DNA of 64,000 bases from Pyrenophora tritici-repentis (GCF_003171515.1 NC_089393.1:2790001-2854000); one strand, 5' to 3'; numbered from the stretch's first letter, positions 19,485 to 29,997 are shown. A program made the numbers and translations. The notes: generated by a model not told the origin, from the sequence alone.

Positions 19485-22130
19485 ATGGACATAGCTGCAC
19501 AGTCTATTGAGCTTATGCCTAATCCTACTAATATTGAATTTCCGGAGGACCTCAACTGTTTAAAAATCAATTCTCCACAGGTTACAAAGGGGGTGACAGG
19601 AGAACGATTGGATTAGTGAAATATCCAAATAATCGTTTTCTGCAAGATTATAGTGTAAGTGAGATCTTAGGGACATGGACAGCGTGGTGGAGTAATACTA
19701 GCTGGGGTATAAACCCTAAAAATGATAACCCACGATGGAACTCTCCTACTCGCTATGGCACAGTATGGTTACGATTTGGAGAAGCTGCTGAGCTTCGAAC
19801 TGGCCACCCCTACGTGTTCTGCTACAACTGTAGTCTTGCACTCCAGCATCCAAATCTAGGTGGTATTGGGACAAAGCACCTTATTACTCATCTTAAAACA
19901 AAAAGCTGTCGAAATGTCCTTACTCCTATTCATAATGAGGCAGACTTATCGGCCTCTACTCTATCCCAACGTCAACAAAGAAACAGTACTTCATCAATAC
20001 CAGCTTACACTACTACTACCTTTGAAAAGGAGCTTGTACGGGTAGTAATCGACAGCAACTGGTCATTCCGAACAGTTGAACGACCATCTTTCCATCGATT
20101 TCTTCGGTTCCTTCGACCAGATACTGTGATAATTAGTCGTTGTAAATTCAAGACGATATTCAAGAGTCAACATGAGGAAGCAAAAAGGTCTATCCTTCGA
20201 GATCTTGGAAAATCAACAAAGATCTCAATCGCCTTAGATGCCTGGTCTGCAGCTAATCACCTCTGCTTTCTTGCGGTAAAGGGTTACTACATTAACAAAG
20301 ACTGGAAACTTCAGGAAAAGCTACTTGACTTTCTCCCTATGCGCGGCAGGCACACCGGTACTTCTATGGCAGACGAGGTACTGCATATTCTTCTGGATAC
20401 AAAGACCAAAACCCAGCTTCTAGCTATTACTTGTGATAACGCTAGTAACAATAGCGTACTTGCTCGCACTCTCCAGTCTAAACTCCAAGAAGTCGACATT
20501 CAGTGGAGTGCCAGAGAAAACACTATCCCTTGCCTTGCCCATATTATCAACCTCGTTGTCCAGGATATTATCCAACACCTTCGGCTAGCAGCAACTACAG
20601 AGTTAGGAGCAAGGGATACCCTACAGAGACGTCATATACAGGACATTGAGACGCATATTTCAGTCCCAAATTCCCTTCGCAAGGTATTCCGCTTTTAACA
20701 CATTCATTTATCACATACTAATAATAGACTAGATAAGGGCGATTTGTATCGCTATTGACGTATCACCTCAACGCTTTGAGCGGTTTATTGCGGTACAACA
20801 ACATCTACCGCCAAAGGAGCGATTATCTGTTATCCGCGACGTGAAAACCCGATGGAACTCAACATACGACATGTTAGAGCGCGCGCTCGAAATCCAAAAA
20901 TATATTGATGAATGGCTTAAACAAGAAATCTTGCTAAGGCCAGGTAGTCACCTGGATAGCTCTCTAGACAACAATCAAATGGCTGAGATTGATTTCCGGG
21001 ATCTTAAACGCCTCCGCTTATCTTCGACTGAGTGGCATCATCTCGAACTCGTTACTGAGATGCTTAAACGGTTTAAAACAGCAACTAGCTTCCTCAGCCA
21101 GAACGAGAAGCCCCAGATTCAGTATATTTGGTTAATGTACAATCGACTGTTTGATTTCTTGGACAAAATGTCAGAGGACCTAGATGAGGATGAAGAAAAT
21201 CAAGATGATAGGGAATGGCTAGACGTAGTACGAGCTGCAGCTGACAGGGGTCGTCTAAAACTGAGCAAGTACTATTCGAAGACAGACGCAGAACGTGGGT
21301 TCTTGTTTAATTGTGCCACTATCCTTGATCCAACGCAGAAGCTTACAGCATATGAAGTATGATTATCACAGCTATTTATCACAGTCACGCTCTAATTACG
21401 CTTATAGGACGATTCATGGGAGCCACAGTACAAGCATCTCTACCGAGGCCAATTTCTTGCTTACCTTGATCGTTATGATAATACGGACGGGAGAGGTTCA
21501 ACCCCAGGCTCTAGCATAGTCAAAAGGAGGTCACTTGGGAATGAGTGGTTCAGAAAGCCAGCTCCTCCCCCTACATCAGCGTTAAACAGCTTTTCTTCCC
21601 AGAACTCTTCACTAGTAGAATCAGACAAGACAACTGGCCCAACCCGCCAAGAAGGAGAGTCCTACCTTAGTACTGCCTGTGTAATGACAGATGACTCTTT
21701 CGATATTCTAGAGTGGTGGAAGACGAACGAGCCTACCTACCCACGACTATCCCAAGTGGCGAAGGATATACTAGCAATACCAATTGCTCAGGTTGGGGTT
21801 GAAAGAGTTTTCAATGTTGCTAAGGATGTTATTGGTAGTCGGAGGCACCGACTATCTGCCCGGACAATACAGCAGATAATGGTTCTTAAGGATACAATAT
21901 CTCAAGAGGAAGAACAGGGTCTAGACTACCTAGTTGCTCAATTAGGGGAGGATGGAGAGCCAATTGACGAGGTTAATGATCTTTTTGAGCTTCCAGCCTC
22001 GTTAGAGCATACCTTCGATATAGATGAGGAGAACCAGACTACAGAAGAAGAGTCGGAGGAAGAGGTCCAGGAGGAGCGTCAATTGCCACCTCGAAAGCGC
22101 CAGCGTCCTCAGCGCTACCGTGATAATTAG
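19485..22130 (+). CDS. hAT transposase (BED finger, hATC domain)
   Basis: The body has exons ending 20683, then 20733-21356 and 21408-22130, with introns of 49 and 51 bp, about 816 codons from 19583. A BED-type zinc finger reads FCYNCSLALQHP...GTKHLITHLKTKSC. The catalytic core shows IALDAWSAANH (first Asp), ITCDNASNN (second Asp) and CLAHIINLVVQDI. TRWNSTYDMLERA is followed by the C-terminal hATC dimerisation block ILEWW, LAIPIAQVGVERVFN, RHRLSA. No internal stop is present, so it may be active. The 5' end is unresolved. The ATG at 19485 opens a frame that differs from the main one, which itself is open from 19538, so a further intron, a non-ATG start or a frameshift must be assumed. Confidence 0.88.
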
Positions 22131-22223
22131 CTGTGTTAATATATCTCGTTTTATGTATCTACTATATCATCAACGTGTACACATTATCTTAATTAAGTGT
22201 TGTTCCGTTAAAGTACCCAAAAA

Positions 22224-22418
22224 ATATAACCCAACCCCAACCCAACCCAACCCAACCCAACCCAACCCAAGCCCAACCCTACCACTTGGTCTGTGCGACC
22301 CCAGCCCAGCCCTAACCCATGGTCTGTGCGACCCCAACCCAACCCTAACCCATGGTCTGTGCGACCCCAACCCAACCCCAACCCAAGACTGGGTATACCC
22401 AACCCATTTGCCAGCGTA
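22224..22418. repeat. hAT right terminal region with three 33-bp repeats
   Basis: It starts with an array of CCCAA units (22229-22270). Three tandem copies then follow of a unit beginning GGTCTGTGCGACCCCA and ending in CCCTAACCCAT or a variant, at about 22290, 22321 and 22354. The TIR lies at 22402-22418. The unit is present once, inverted, in the left end. This is the asymmetric subterminal repeat layout common in hAT elements. Frames on both strands here are repeat artefacts. Confidence 0.85.
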
Positions 22419-22426
22419 GGTTGGAT
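22419..22426. repeat. hAT target-site duplication, right
   Basis: GGTTGGAT follows the right TIR, an exact match to 16529-16536. Confidence 0.93.
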
Positions 22427-22914
22427 AACTCTTGGATTTAGTGATAGAGACAATAGTAGACAACCTCTCTAAGAAGAGAGAGAGTCTACTCTATATAGTA
22501 AGAGAAGGAGACTCTAAGCCTATATTAGGCTAGTGTATATACTAGGCCTAGTAAGGACTATTCTATACGCTAAGCCTAGATAGGACTAGTGCGTAAGGAA
22601 GAGGGTTCTGTCCTTACATATTTCTAGAAGTTTAAGCTAGAGGCGTTAAGCTTGAGGACAGCTACTTACGCGTTATAGATACCTATTTTTTTAGGCAATA
22701 ACGTCGTAGTGGTTAAAATGAGTTTATGAGTAGAAACCTTACTAACGCTAGGTTACAACGCGTGATAATTAAATACAGCGAAGGCAGTCGTCCTAGTTAG
22801 TTAGTAGTAAGTTAGTAAGGGCTTATAACCTAATAGAATGTGCTTATAAGATGCAAACTTAATTATTATTATAAGCTATTAGAACGGGCTATATAGAAAG
22901 AGCGAGCTGAACAG
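22427..22914. other. AT-rich RIP-type sequence right of the hAT element
   Basis: It carries dense TA-rich words and stops in all frames. It is presumably the remainder of the copia or another LTR element split by the hAT insertion. A minus-strand TGTAAGGACAGAACCC near 22620 resembles an LTR start. No gene is supported. Confidence 0.5.
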
Positions 22915-24155
22915 ACGCTAGTCCCAAAGAGGTACACACGTGACCTGTACCCTCGAACAGTTACTCCCTCCTTGAGGATTTTCGGGGGAGATTAATCGGG
23001 ACACAGACTTTTTCCTCTCCGGTGGCAACTCATTGCCACTTGTGAAGCTCCAAGATCTGATAAGGAAGGAATTCAACAACGCACCTCGATTGAGTCTAAT
23101 GATGAACTCACGCGAGCTGGGAACCATGGCATCACTGCTGAACACTCACGTAGACAAGGTTGACTGGGACGCGGAGATCGAAGTACAGCTTGGAAATAAA
23201 CCGAATCTGCCCAGGGTGAGACGAGATGTCGGCAATGGATTGACAATTGCTCTTACTGGAGGCACTGGACCTTTGGGTCAATGTTTCCTCCAACAGCTCG
23301 TGTCAGACCCTCAAGTCAAGAAGATCATCTGTCTCGTGCGTACTGTTGGCGACCGCGACCTGCAGAACCTTTCACCTTTCAATAGTCAGAAGACCCAGAT
23401 TGAAGAGGCTGACCTGCCATCTTTACCACCGGACGATATTCTGTCAGAGGCAGACTGTATCCTGCACTGCGCCGCAGATCAGAACTTCTGGGACGGCTAT
23501 CATGCCCTTCGGCCCACCAACTTTGACGCTGCAAAGGTGCTGGCCCATGTCACCGTCCGTACCGGTGCGTCCCTACACGTTTTGAGCTCAGGTTTCGTGG
23601 CGGCCTACGAAGACGAGAATGATCTAAGGATGGTTACATCTCAACGAAATGGGTTACGGAAAGATACCTGAAACGTGTTGCGTGCCAGACTTCAGTACCC
23701 ATCACTGCTCATCGTCCAACACAAGCTCGCTGCAGCGAAGGAGAAATCAACGCGCAGTGTGAGGCTAGCGTTGCAGACGACATAATCTCGATCTCCAAAC
23801 GGCTGGGTTACTGACCAGACTTCACCAACTTGAGTGGAACAATCGACATTGCACGCCTTCAAGATGTCGCAGTCGCCATAGCACGGTCAATCACTTCGAG
23901 GGATTACTCGGACACAGTTGACATGACTGTGATCGACTACCCAGGCTCAGAGCGGATATCTATCGAAAGTCTGGCTTCCCTTTACGATGCCCTGTTACAG
24001 CATAGCGAGAATCAGTCTGTCGCAAAGTTGCCCACAAAATCTGTATTGTTTTAGGTTGGAGATGCAAAGCGTGCGGAGCTATTTGAGTGGTTCTTCACGG
24101 CGCAAGATGTGACGATGCAGGATGAACATGGAAATCGGTTGGTTACAAAACGTTG
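22915..24155 (+). pseudogene. PKS-NRPS C-terminal PCP-reductase fragment
   Basis: The start matches a carrier-protein tail: TDFFLSGGNSLPLVKLQ, with the Ser that would carry phosphopantetheine. It then runs into a reductase domain with IALTGGTGPLGQ (nucleotide-binding GxxGxxG), HCAADQNFWDGY and LHVLSSGFVAAYE. At about 23625 the frame shifts, after which DGYISTKWVTERYL (catalytic Tyr-Lys region) continues. A TGA stands near 22976 and further stops near 23812 and 24054. Such PCP-R ends release the product of hybrid polyketide-peptide synthases. Only the last part of a giant gene remains, and it is inactive. Confidence 0.85.
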
Positions 24156-24655
24156 ATCAAGATTTTGGCAGTCTTTCCCCTCTGTCCCCAAAACGTGCGA
24201 ACGCGCATGGGCCGGTCATTTGTTGCCCCGCGGGTCGGCATTTGGGATTATACATTACATACATCCTTCAAGTATTAGATAGTATGGGAAGAGCGTTGGG
24301 TGATCTGATTTCTTACTACTTATTTTAGCCATGTACATCGGAAGGGCATTACTGCGTAGGTAGATATGCATGGAAAAAGAGGATCTTTGTCCTTCAAATG
24401 CATGACATGACCGCGTTCATCATACGATCTAGGTACGTACGATGTCAGCTGGTTGCAGTACCAAGCTCTTCTTTGCTGGGCCGATGAAAAATCGACCAAT
24501 CCATCAGACAAGACCATCTTTTACTGTTCCCAGTGAGGACTTCATAAACGGGATATGTGTCGTTGAGAATTGAGTCCTACCCCCTATTCAGCTTTTCTGT
24601 CTCCTACTCAGCCTTGTTGAACAACTTCTCAACTGTGATCAAGCCCATCTTCATC

Positions 24656-25742
24656 ATGACTAAGAAGCTCATCACGATCCTCGGCATCACCGGGACGCAG
24701 GTAAAAGGCTTCCTGATTATACCTGCGCTTCAATAAGGAGAGCTACTTACATGTGTATTAGGGTGGCTCTGTCGCCGGCCGATTCCTTTCCCATGCCGAA
24801 TGGCGGGTACGCGGGCTAACGCGCAATCCTGGTTCCGCCAAGGCCAAGGTGTGGTTGAGCAGGGGGTTTGAAATCGTCAGAGGCGACCACGACGACTTGG
24901 AAGCACTTAAGGCCGCCTTCCAAGGTGCTCACGCCATTTTCGCCGTCACCGATTGGGCCGCCTGCTACTCCCGGATTATGGCGGACAAGGTCCTGCAGGA
25001 GAAGGCAAAAACGGCAGGAATGTCAATTGAAGAATATGCGGGACATCTTGAAAGGATGCAGGGTATCAATATAGCGAAGGCAACGAATGACCCGAGGGTA
25101 CTCGCGACGCTTGAAAGATTCGTCTTCTCTACATTGGCCGCGGTGCAGCGGATCAGCGGCTGCAAGAACAAGCATGCATACGAGTTTGATTCCAAGGCCA
25201 GCGCAGAGCAATAAATGCGGGACCAACTTCCAGAGCTGCACACCCGGCTGAGTACCGTCACCATGGGTATCTTTCAAGAGACTTGGAAGGACATTCCAGC
25301 TTTTAGGCCGCACAAGCTGCCAGATGGCACGTTCGAATACGTGCGTCTCAAAAGTGCCGGTCCGCACCAAGCAAACCCCGAGGTGGTAGCCACACGCGAC
25401 ACGGGTGCATTTGTTGAGGCACTGATTCTTCATCAACCGGCCGGCACCGACGTCCTGGGTGCCAGTGAGATCATTACCAAGCCAGAATACGCAGCTCTCT
25501 AGGGTCGTACGTTGGGAGTTAAAGCGACAATTAGAGATGTTTCGGAGGAGTAGTACGTAGAATACATCCCAGACGGATACAAGACTGCCATTGTGGACAA
25601 TTTCAGATTTTTTGCAGAGTATGGTTACGCTGATGGAAATCCCAAGGTCAAGACTCCTGCGGAAATGGGCATCAAGACAACCTCCTTGGAGGAGTTTTCT
25701 CGGGGTGAGGATTGGAGTATAGTATTGAAAGGGGAGATCTAG
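24656..25742 (+). pseudogene. NmrA-like NAD(P)-binding family gene with three stops
   Basis: Exon 1 (24656-24700) and exon 2 from 24762, joined across a 61-bp intron, read MTKKLITILGITGTQGGSVA, the Rossmann glycine motif of NmrA-like proteins. GDHDDLEALKAAFQGAHAIF and FVFSTLAAV follow. One frame continues to TAG 25740-25742 (about 341 codons) but contains stops at 25212 (TAA), about 25501 (TAG) and about 25551 (TAG). NmrA-like proteins sense NAD(P) redox state or act as oxidoreductases in metabolite clusters. The frame is otherwise whole, so inactivation looks recent and due to point mutation. A truncated product to 25214 is possible. Confidence 0.85.
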
Positions 25743-25940
25743 CTTTCTTCATCCGCTAGTTTGTCACGAGTTCAAAACAAACGGCCGCATGATCGCACAA
25801 CCGCTCCCTACACACATGGAGTTCTGAATAGTTCACATTAAGCGTCATACTACCCTTCCTCCTTCCGAAATGTCAGGCCTAAGGTGACATTTGATGATTT
25901 TGTCAGTCGTTGACGGTGCTCCACTGCTTCTTGAGTCGTA

Positions 25941-26923
25941 CTAACACTCCTCTAGGACAAAGCCTGGAACTGAAATCGCCTCTTCACCTCGCATACGTCG
26001 CCAGCGATTGGTGGATGTTACAATCTCTGGGTAGCCTCTTACAAGCCATGACGATCTTTGTAGGAAGGGAATACTTGCTTCCCAGCTTTGTGGATCCCAC
26101 GGCTCTCCCCAAACTAGCAGCCCAGTCCATTCGTTCTTTCCATTACCCGCCTCCATAACATCGTCGAAAAGTAGTTGCTCCTCCTCTGGAGACAGAACGC
26201 TTGTAGCTATCAAAAGATTGTCTCGCATCCTGGGAATAGGGAACAGGTCAAGCCAGGGGTGGTGCATTTTGGTCAACTGCATGCTTGTAGGTACGAGACT
26301 ACCCGGCATGGGGGCCATCGTCGTCGACACCGAGTTACAGCTCTGCTCGTCGCATGCAAAGGGAGAGACGGCGGCACAAATTAGCCAGTCAAATTTGTAG
26401 CCTAGTGCATCAGCGTTTCTTGTGAAGGCATTGATTGTGTTGAGCTGTATGAGTTGCAGATAATGATCGGCACGCGGGTTAGCCGTCATGTAACTCATCA
26501 AAGCTTATTCGGCGAAGTGTTCGAGCATGGCTCGCTTCTGCGCAGCATCCTCCTCTGAACAGTGGCTAAATGTCGAGGTGATGCCGCATGGGGAAGGAGC
26601 GGTCTCGGGGAAAACCGCCGTGCAGTACACGGCGTCAGACGAGCTGTCATCATAGGTAGCTCTCCTTCTTCTCAACCTTGCTGATCATTCCGATAGACCA
26701 TCAGTTTAAATTCTTTCCAACCAGATCGGATTCGTCGATCATCTACGCACTCACAAAGTCGTTTGTTCAATCTATTCTCAAGTTTCTTCCTCTCCTTCTG
26801 GTTCGTTATGCCTGGCCAGTCTTCTCCAGGGTGCCGTATATTGGCTTCGTGCCGCGTGGACTGCAACTCAACAAGGTGCAGTCGGGTATGGTAGATGCCG
26901 ACAGCAGTATCAGGGAACTCCAT
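25941..26923 (-). pseudogene. bZIP/DUF3425 transcription factor, degraded
   Basis: The minus strand from 26501 gives a DUF3425 domain: LIQLNTINAFTRNADALG, TSMQLTKMHHPWLDLFPIPR, LLVWGEPWDPQSWEASIPFL and STNRWRRMRGE, ending at 25941. Upstream about 26810, EDWPGITNQKERKKLENRLN is a decayed basic region (usual form DDWxGxTDxxERRxxQNRLNQRAYR). A TAA near 26507 breaks the reading of the DUF3425 part. An intron or frameshift must join the two pieces near 26640-26680. Members of this family often regulate stress or secondary metabolism. The basic region has lost several contact residues, so DNA binding is doubtful. Confidence 0.8.
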
Positions 26924-28182
26924 GATAGTGGTGGTGATGCTGCGCTCGAAAGGTCAGTGACAGCCAGCATCGGGAAGCGGGCAGCGGGTAGCGGGATTCA
27001 CTCCTATTTACCCGCACGAACCGGATCGGCTGGCCTTTGATCAGAATATGCACATGGCTGACCGCGGCGCAGTCAGCTCTGAGCTGAGCTTGGCTAATCT
27101 TAGTTGTTGTCCAGCAGAAGCCGTGATAAATATTGGTGCGTAATGTGCTTTCCGTCCGTATCCTTTGTCCTGCCTTGTTATCATTTCCGCCGCAGGATCT
27201 CACCTGATGTGGGGTAACACCACCGCCTTTCTTATGCTCAAATCACCCAAATTCATGTACTTACTTTTCTGGTTACTAGTCAGTATTGCGATGAGAGGTA
27301 TGATGTTACGAATCAGATGTTGAATGTAAGCCTTGGCGAGTGCCGTCGCCCTTGGAGTCATCAAACCCGAAAGCCTTCATCATGCCGGGGTTTTGATGAA
27401 TTTCAAGAATATTCCATTCGTGAAGGTCCCTCGGATCATAGCGCAATTACGACCGTTCAAGAGATTATTTGCAAGAGAAATCTTGCAGATGAGTATTCGT
27501 GATGAGTGCATGTCATGGTCATGTCCTGAAATGTATGGCATGATCGATATGCCAGTGCATGAGGATGGTGCATGGCATGAAACGTCAATCATTCACACTG
27601 CATCTCTCTAGACGCGTCGCCCAAAGCACGCGCTTTACCTAGCCTTCCATTTTTTTTGGTCCCCATTTTTTTGCAAAGGAGAGGATGAAGCGATACTGTT
27701 TCTACATGCTCACAATACAAAGGACGATGTGATAAAATGGAACCAGTAACTTTGCCTTGAAGAGCAATGTTAGTGTCAATAGTGGCAGCCGCAAACTCAT
27801 TAATGACACCACGTGAGATATTATTACTCTCACATAATCTATATCAATGCCGCCTCGTGTAGCCTGTTTCTAGCTTCATCGCTTTTGGGTTTTTCGATAT
27901 TTACTTGATTTGGAGGCAATCTGCGAGTTACCTTCCCATAGTAACATTGTAACCTGACTTGATAACGCTCGCCGCAGCCACATTCACGACGCTCACATCA
28001 TCCCCAAAATACATTGTTGCTTAGAAATACTGCGTTATGAAAATACACCCCTTCAAACGGTGTTGCTTCACAAAGGCCAGATAGAGCCACTTCACTTGTT
28101 TCACTCCTCTCGTGATATGGATTGATAAAATACTTGTTAGTAAGTCCCCTTTTGTTGTACATACACTCTAAAATAAGCAAAT
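26924..28182. other. Intergenic stretch, no gene recognised
   Basis: Short frames occur on both strands (for example 27333-27611 plus and 26910-27203 minus), but none shows a family resemblance or plausible splicing. The right part, from about 27950, should contain the promoter of the mannosyl-3-phosphoglycerate synthase gene. Confidence 0.5.
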
Positions 28183-29463
28183 ATGCGACTCCGAACCAAC
28201 TCCCGAACTACTCAAATCGGCAACGTCGAGATACACGACCTCTTCCATGTTCTACAGCTAGAAGCTGGTTTCCCCATCATACGTTCTCGAAGCAACGCTG
28301 ACAACAACACAAATAACAGCAGAAATGTCTCTTTCTCCTATTCCTCGCTCTACGCCATCGAAACGCAACTCGCAATCATAGTCCCATGCATGAACGAGGA
28401 ACTACACATAATCGAGGGCGTACTCCGCGGTATACCACACCACTGCCTCGTCATCCTCGTGTCCAACAGCACCCATGAGAAGTTCGAGCACGAATACGAA
28501 CTACTCAAGCAGCTATGTGACGACACAGAACGACAAGGTATCATAATCCACCAGCAAAACTCCGCCCTCGCCCACGCCTTCTGTGCCGCCAACATGCCGG
28601 AAGTGGTAAACCAGACAACTACACCGAACCACGTCTGCAACGGAAAGGGCGAAGCGATGATGATCGGCGTACTGCTCGCCAAACTCGCTAACAAGCAATT
28701 CGTAGGATTCATTGATGCCGATAATCTCGTTCCTGGATCCGTGCACGAGTACTGCAAGGTCTTCGCCGCTGGAATAAACTACTCGCTATCCAAGGCTGGA
28801 CAATTCGATACGACCCGGTCGACCCAAGATTTCCTACTGCCGACGAACTCCCACGCTATGGTGCGTATAAAGTGGAACTCGAAAGCAAAGGTCGTCGACA
28901 ACGAGATTACATTTCCAGAGACGGGACGCAGCTCGCGTGTTGTGAATAAGTGGATGAATGAGCTGTTGCAGGGTATACATGGTGACGGAGCTTGTGCAGA
29001 AATGATCCAGACGGCTAACGCAGGCGAGCATGCTATGGACATCAATCTTGCTCTCAAGCTTCGTTTCGCAACCGGGTACGCTGTTGAGCCATTCCAGTAC
29101 ATCGATATGTTGGAGAACTTTGGTCGCGTTTCCATGGGAGATTATGAGGACGAAGCTTCCGATGATTCCACAGTCCGCGTCCTACAAATCCGTACCCTTA
29201 ACCCTCACTTCCACGACACGGGAAAAGGCTCAGATCATATACAGCAGATGATTGCCCAGGGACTTGGTACTATATACCACTCACGTTTGGCACAAGACAC
29301 GCTAAAGGACGCCATGGACAGACTCTCACCACCGTTCCGGGGCGATGGTGGCATCCCGATACCGCAGGAAACGCACGTGTATCCGTCGATGCGGAAAATC
29401 GACTTGAATGTTTTTCGTGGTGCGATAGGGTCCGAAGCTATGGCGTTCAACTACTGTTTTTGA
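28183..29463 (+). CDS. mpgS: Mannosyl-3-phosphoglycerate synthase (GT55)
   Basis: An intronless gene of 426 aa. The enzyme joins GDP-mannose and 3-phosphoglycerate to give mannosyl-3-phosphoglycerate, the first step to the compatible solute mannosylglycerate, in the cytosol. Visible hallmarks are LAIIVPCMNEE (residues 63-73), GIPHHCLVILVSNS, NGKGEAMMIGVLLAKL (153-168), FIDADN with the metal-binding DAD at 178-180, and NAGEHAMDINLALKL. The family's usual core is about 380-390 aa, so this one has a longer N-terminus. No gene for the matching phosphatase lies nearby. It marks the border where intact genes begin. Lack of introns, unlike most neighbours, would fit old transfer from prokaryotes, but many fungi have the gene. 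Confidence 0.93.
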   Translation: MRLRTNSRTTQIGNVEIHDLFHVLQLEAGFPIIRSRSNADNNTNNSRNVSFSYSSLYAIETQLAIIVPCMNEELHIIEGVLRGIPHHCLVILVSNSTHEKFEHEYELLKQLCDDTERQGIIIHQQNSALAHAFCAANMPEVVNQTTTPNHVCNGKGEAMMIGVLLAKLANKQFVGFIDADNLVPGSVHEYCKVFAAGINYSLSKAGQFDTTRSTQDFLLPTNSHAMVRIKWNSKAKVVDNEITFPETGRSSRVVNKWMNELLQGIHGDGACAEMIQTANAGEHAMDINLALKLRFATGYAVEPFQYIDMLENFGRVSMGDYEDEASDDSTVRVLQIRTLNPHFHDTGKGSDHIQQMIAQGLGTIYHSRLAQDTLKDAMDRLSPPFRGDGGIPIPQETHVYPSMRKIDLNVFRGAIGSEAMAFNYCF

Positions 29464-29997
29464 GAATGCTGTATAGGGCCTTGGACTGTGAGGAGGAGGA
29501 ACAAATACAATGTGATGCGTGTGTAGACATTTTGCCGTTTCATGGACTGTTACGCGATTCCGCTGTTGAAAAAGGTTTATACGGTGTGTTTACCGAATAG
29601 AAGTAAATTTTGGGTATATAATGATCACGTTTTCCTCTAGCATGTGGAAGCGATAGAGCTCAGTTACAAGAATAGCTAGTTTTACGTGTTTTGCATGCTC
29701 TCTCAAGCTAATGTTAATATTTGACTAATCAATCATCTCACACATAAAATGCCTATTATCAGCTAAAAGACTGTTTGAGTTTATTAACATGCTTCTAATG
29801 GCAAACCTTGGTGCGATAATGTATCGCGTATGGATATGCAAATCCACAACAACAAGCCCAAAAGTCTGTATACAACCGGCATTGCGTCATACATACCCCC
29901 CTGAGCAATTCAATCGCGAAACTACACACCCAAACGTTAGCACCACCACTATCCTAAACCCCACTAAAAGCCCTCAACCCCTAACCAAAAAACCCTC
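29464..29997. other. Intergenic, convergent 3' ends
   Basis: Space between the mpgS stop and the stop of the minus-strand gene that follows. Nothing else recognised. Confidence 0.5.

Larger units (their letters stand above)
17205..21384. repeat. Dispersed TTATCACAG motifs of the hAT element
   Basis: Copies of (T)TTATCACA(G) or the inverse lie in H3 intron 1 (17205-17226, two copies) and all three introns of the acidic gene (18048-18068, 18433-18454 and 18809-18831, two each). They also lie in transposase introns at 20707 (one) and 21363-21384 (two). Outside introns they occur at 17470, 17679, 17915 and 19181, and one lies inside a transposase exon at 20124. Pairs are spaced 11-13 bp. The second H3 intron lacks it. 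The introns share the layout GT-motif-motif-CTAAT-AG. The motif core equals TGATAA on the other strand. Confidence 0.85.
16537..22418. mobile_element. 5.9-kb hAT element carrying histone H3 variant and acidic protein
   Basis: The element begins TACGCTGGCAAATGGGT at 16537 and ends with its inverse at 22418. Perfect 8-bp target duplications GGTTGGAT lie at 16529-16536 and 22419-22426, diagnostic for hAT transposition. Inside are three multi-exon genes: a histone H3 variant (minus), an acidic-tailed protein (plus, divergent from H3) and a hAT transposase (plus). Except for an unresolved transposase start, no internal stop or frameshift was found in any of them, and base composition is not AT-shifted, although the surrounding copia is wrecked by RIP. 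Ends are made of C/G-rich heptamer-like arrays. Because all three genes lie between the TIRs, they would move as one unit. Confidence 0.93.

Noticed and set aside
22170..22463. Minus-strand open frames rich in Gly/Leu/Trp over the hAT right end
   Set aside because: They are translations of the CCCAA/CCCTAACCC arrays and 33-bp repeats, with no domain or splice context.
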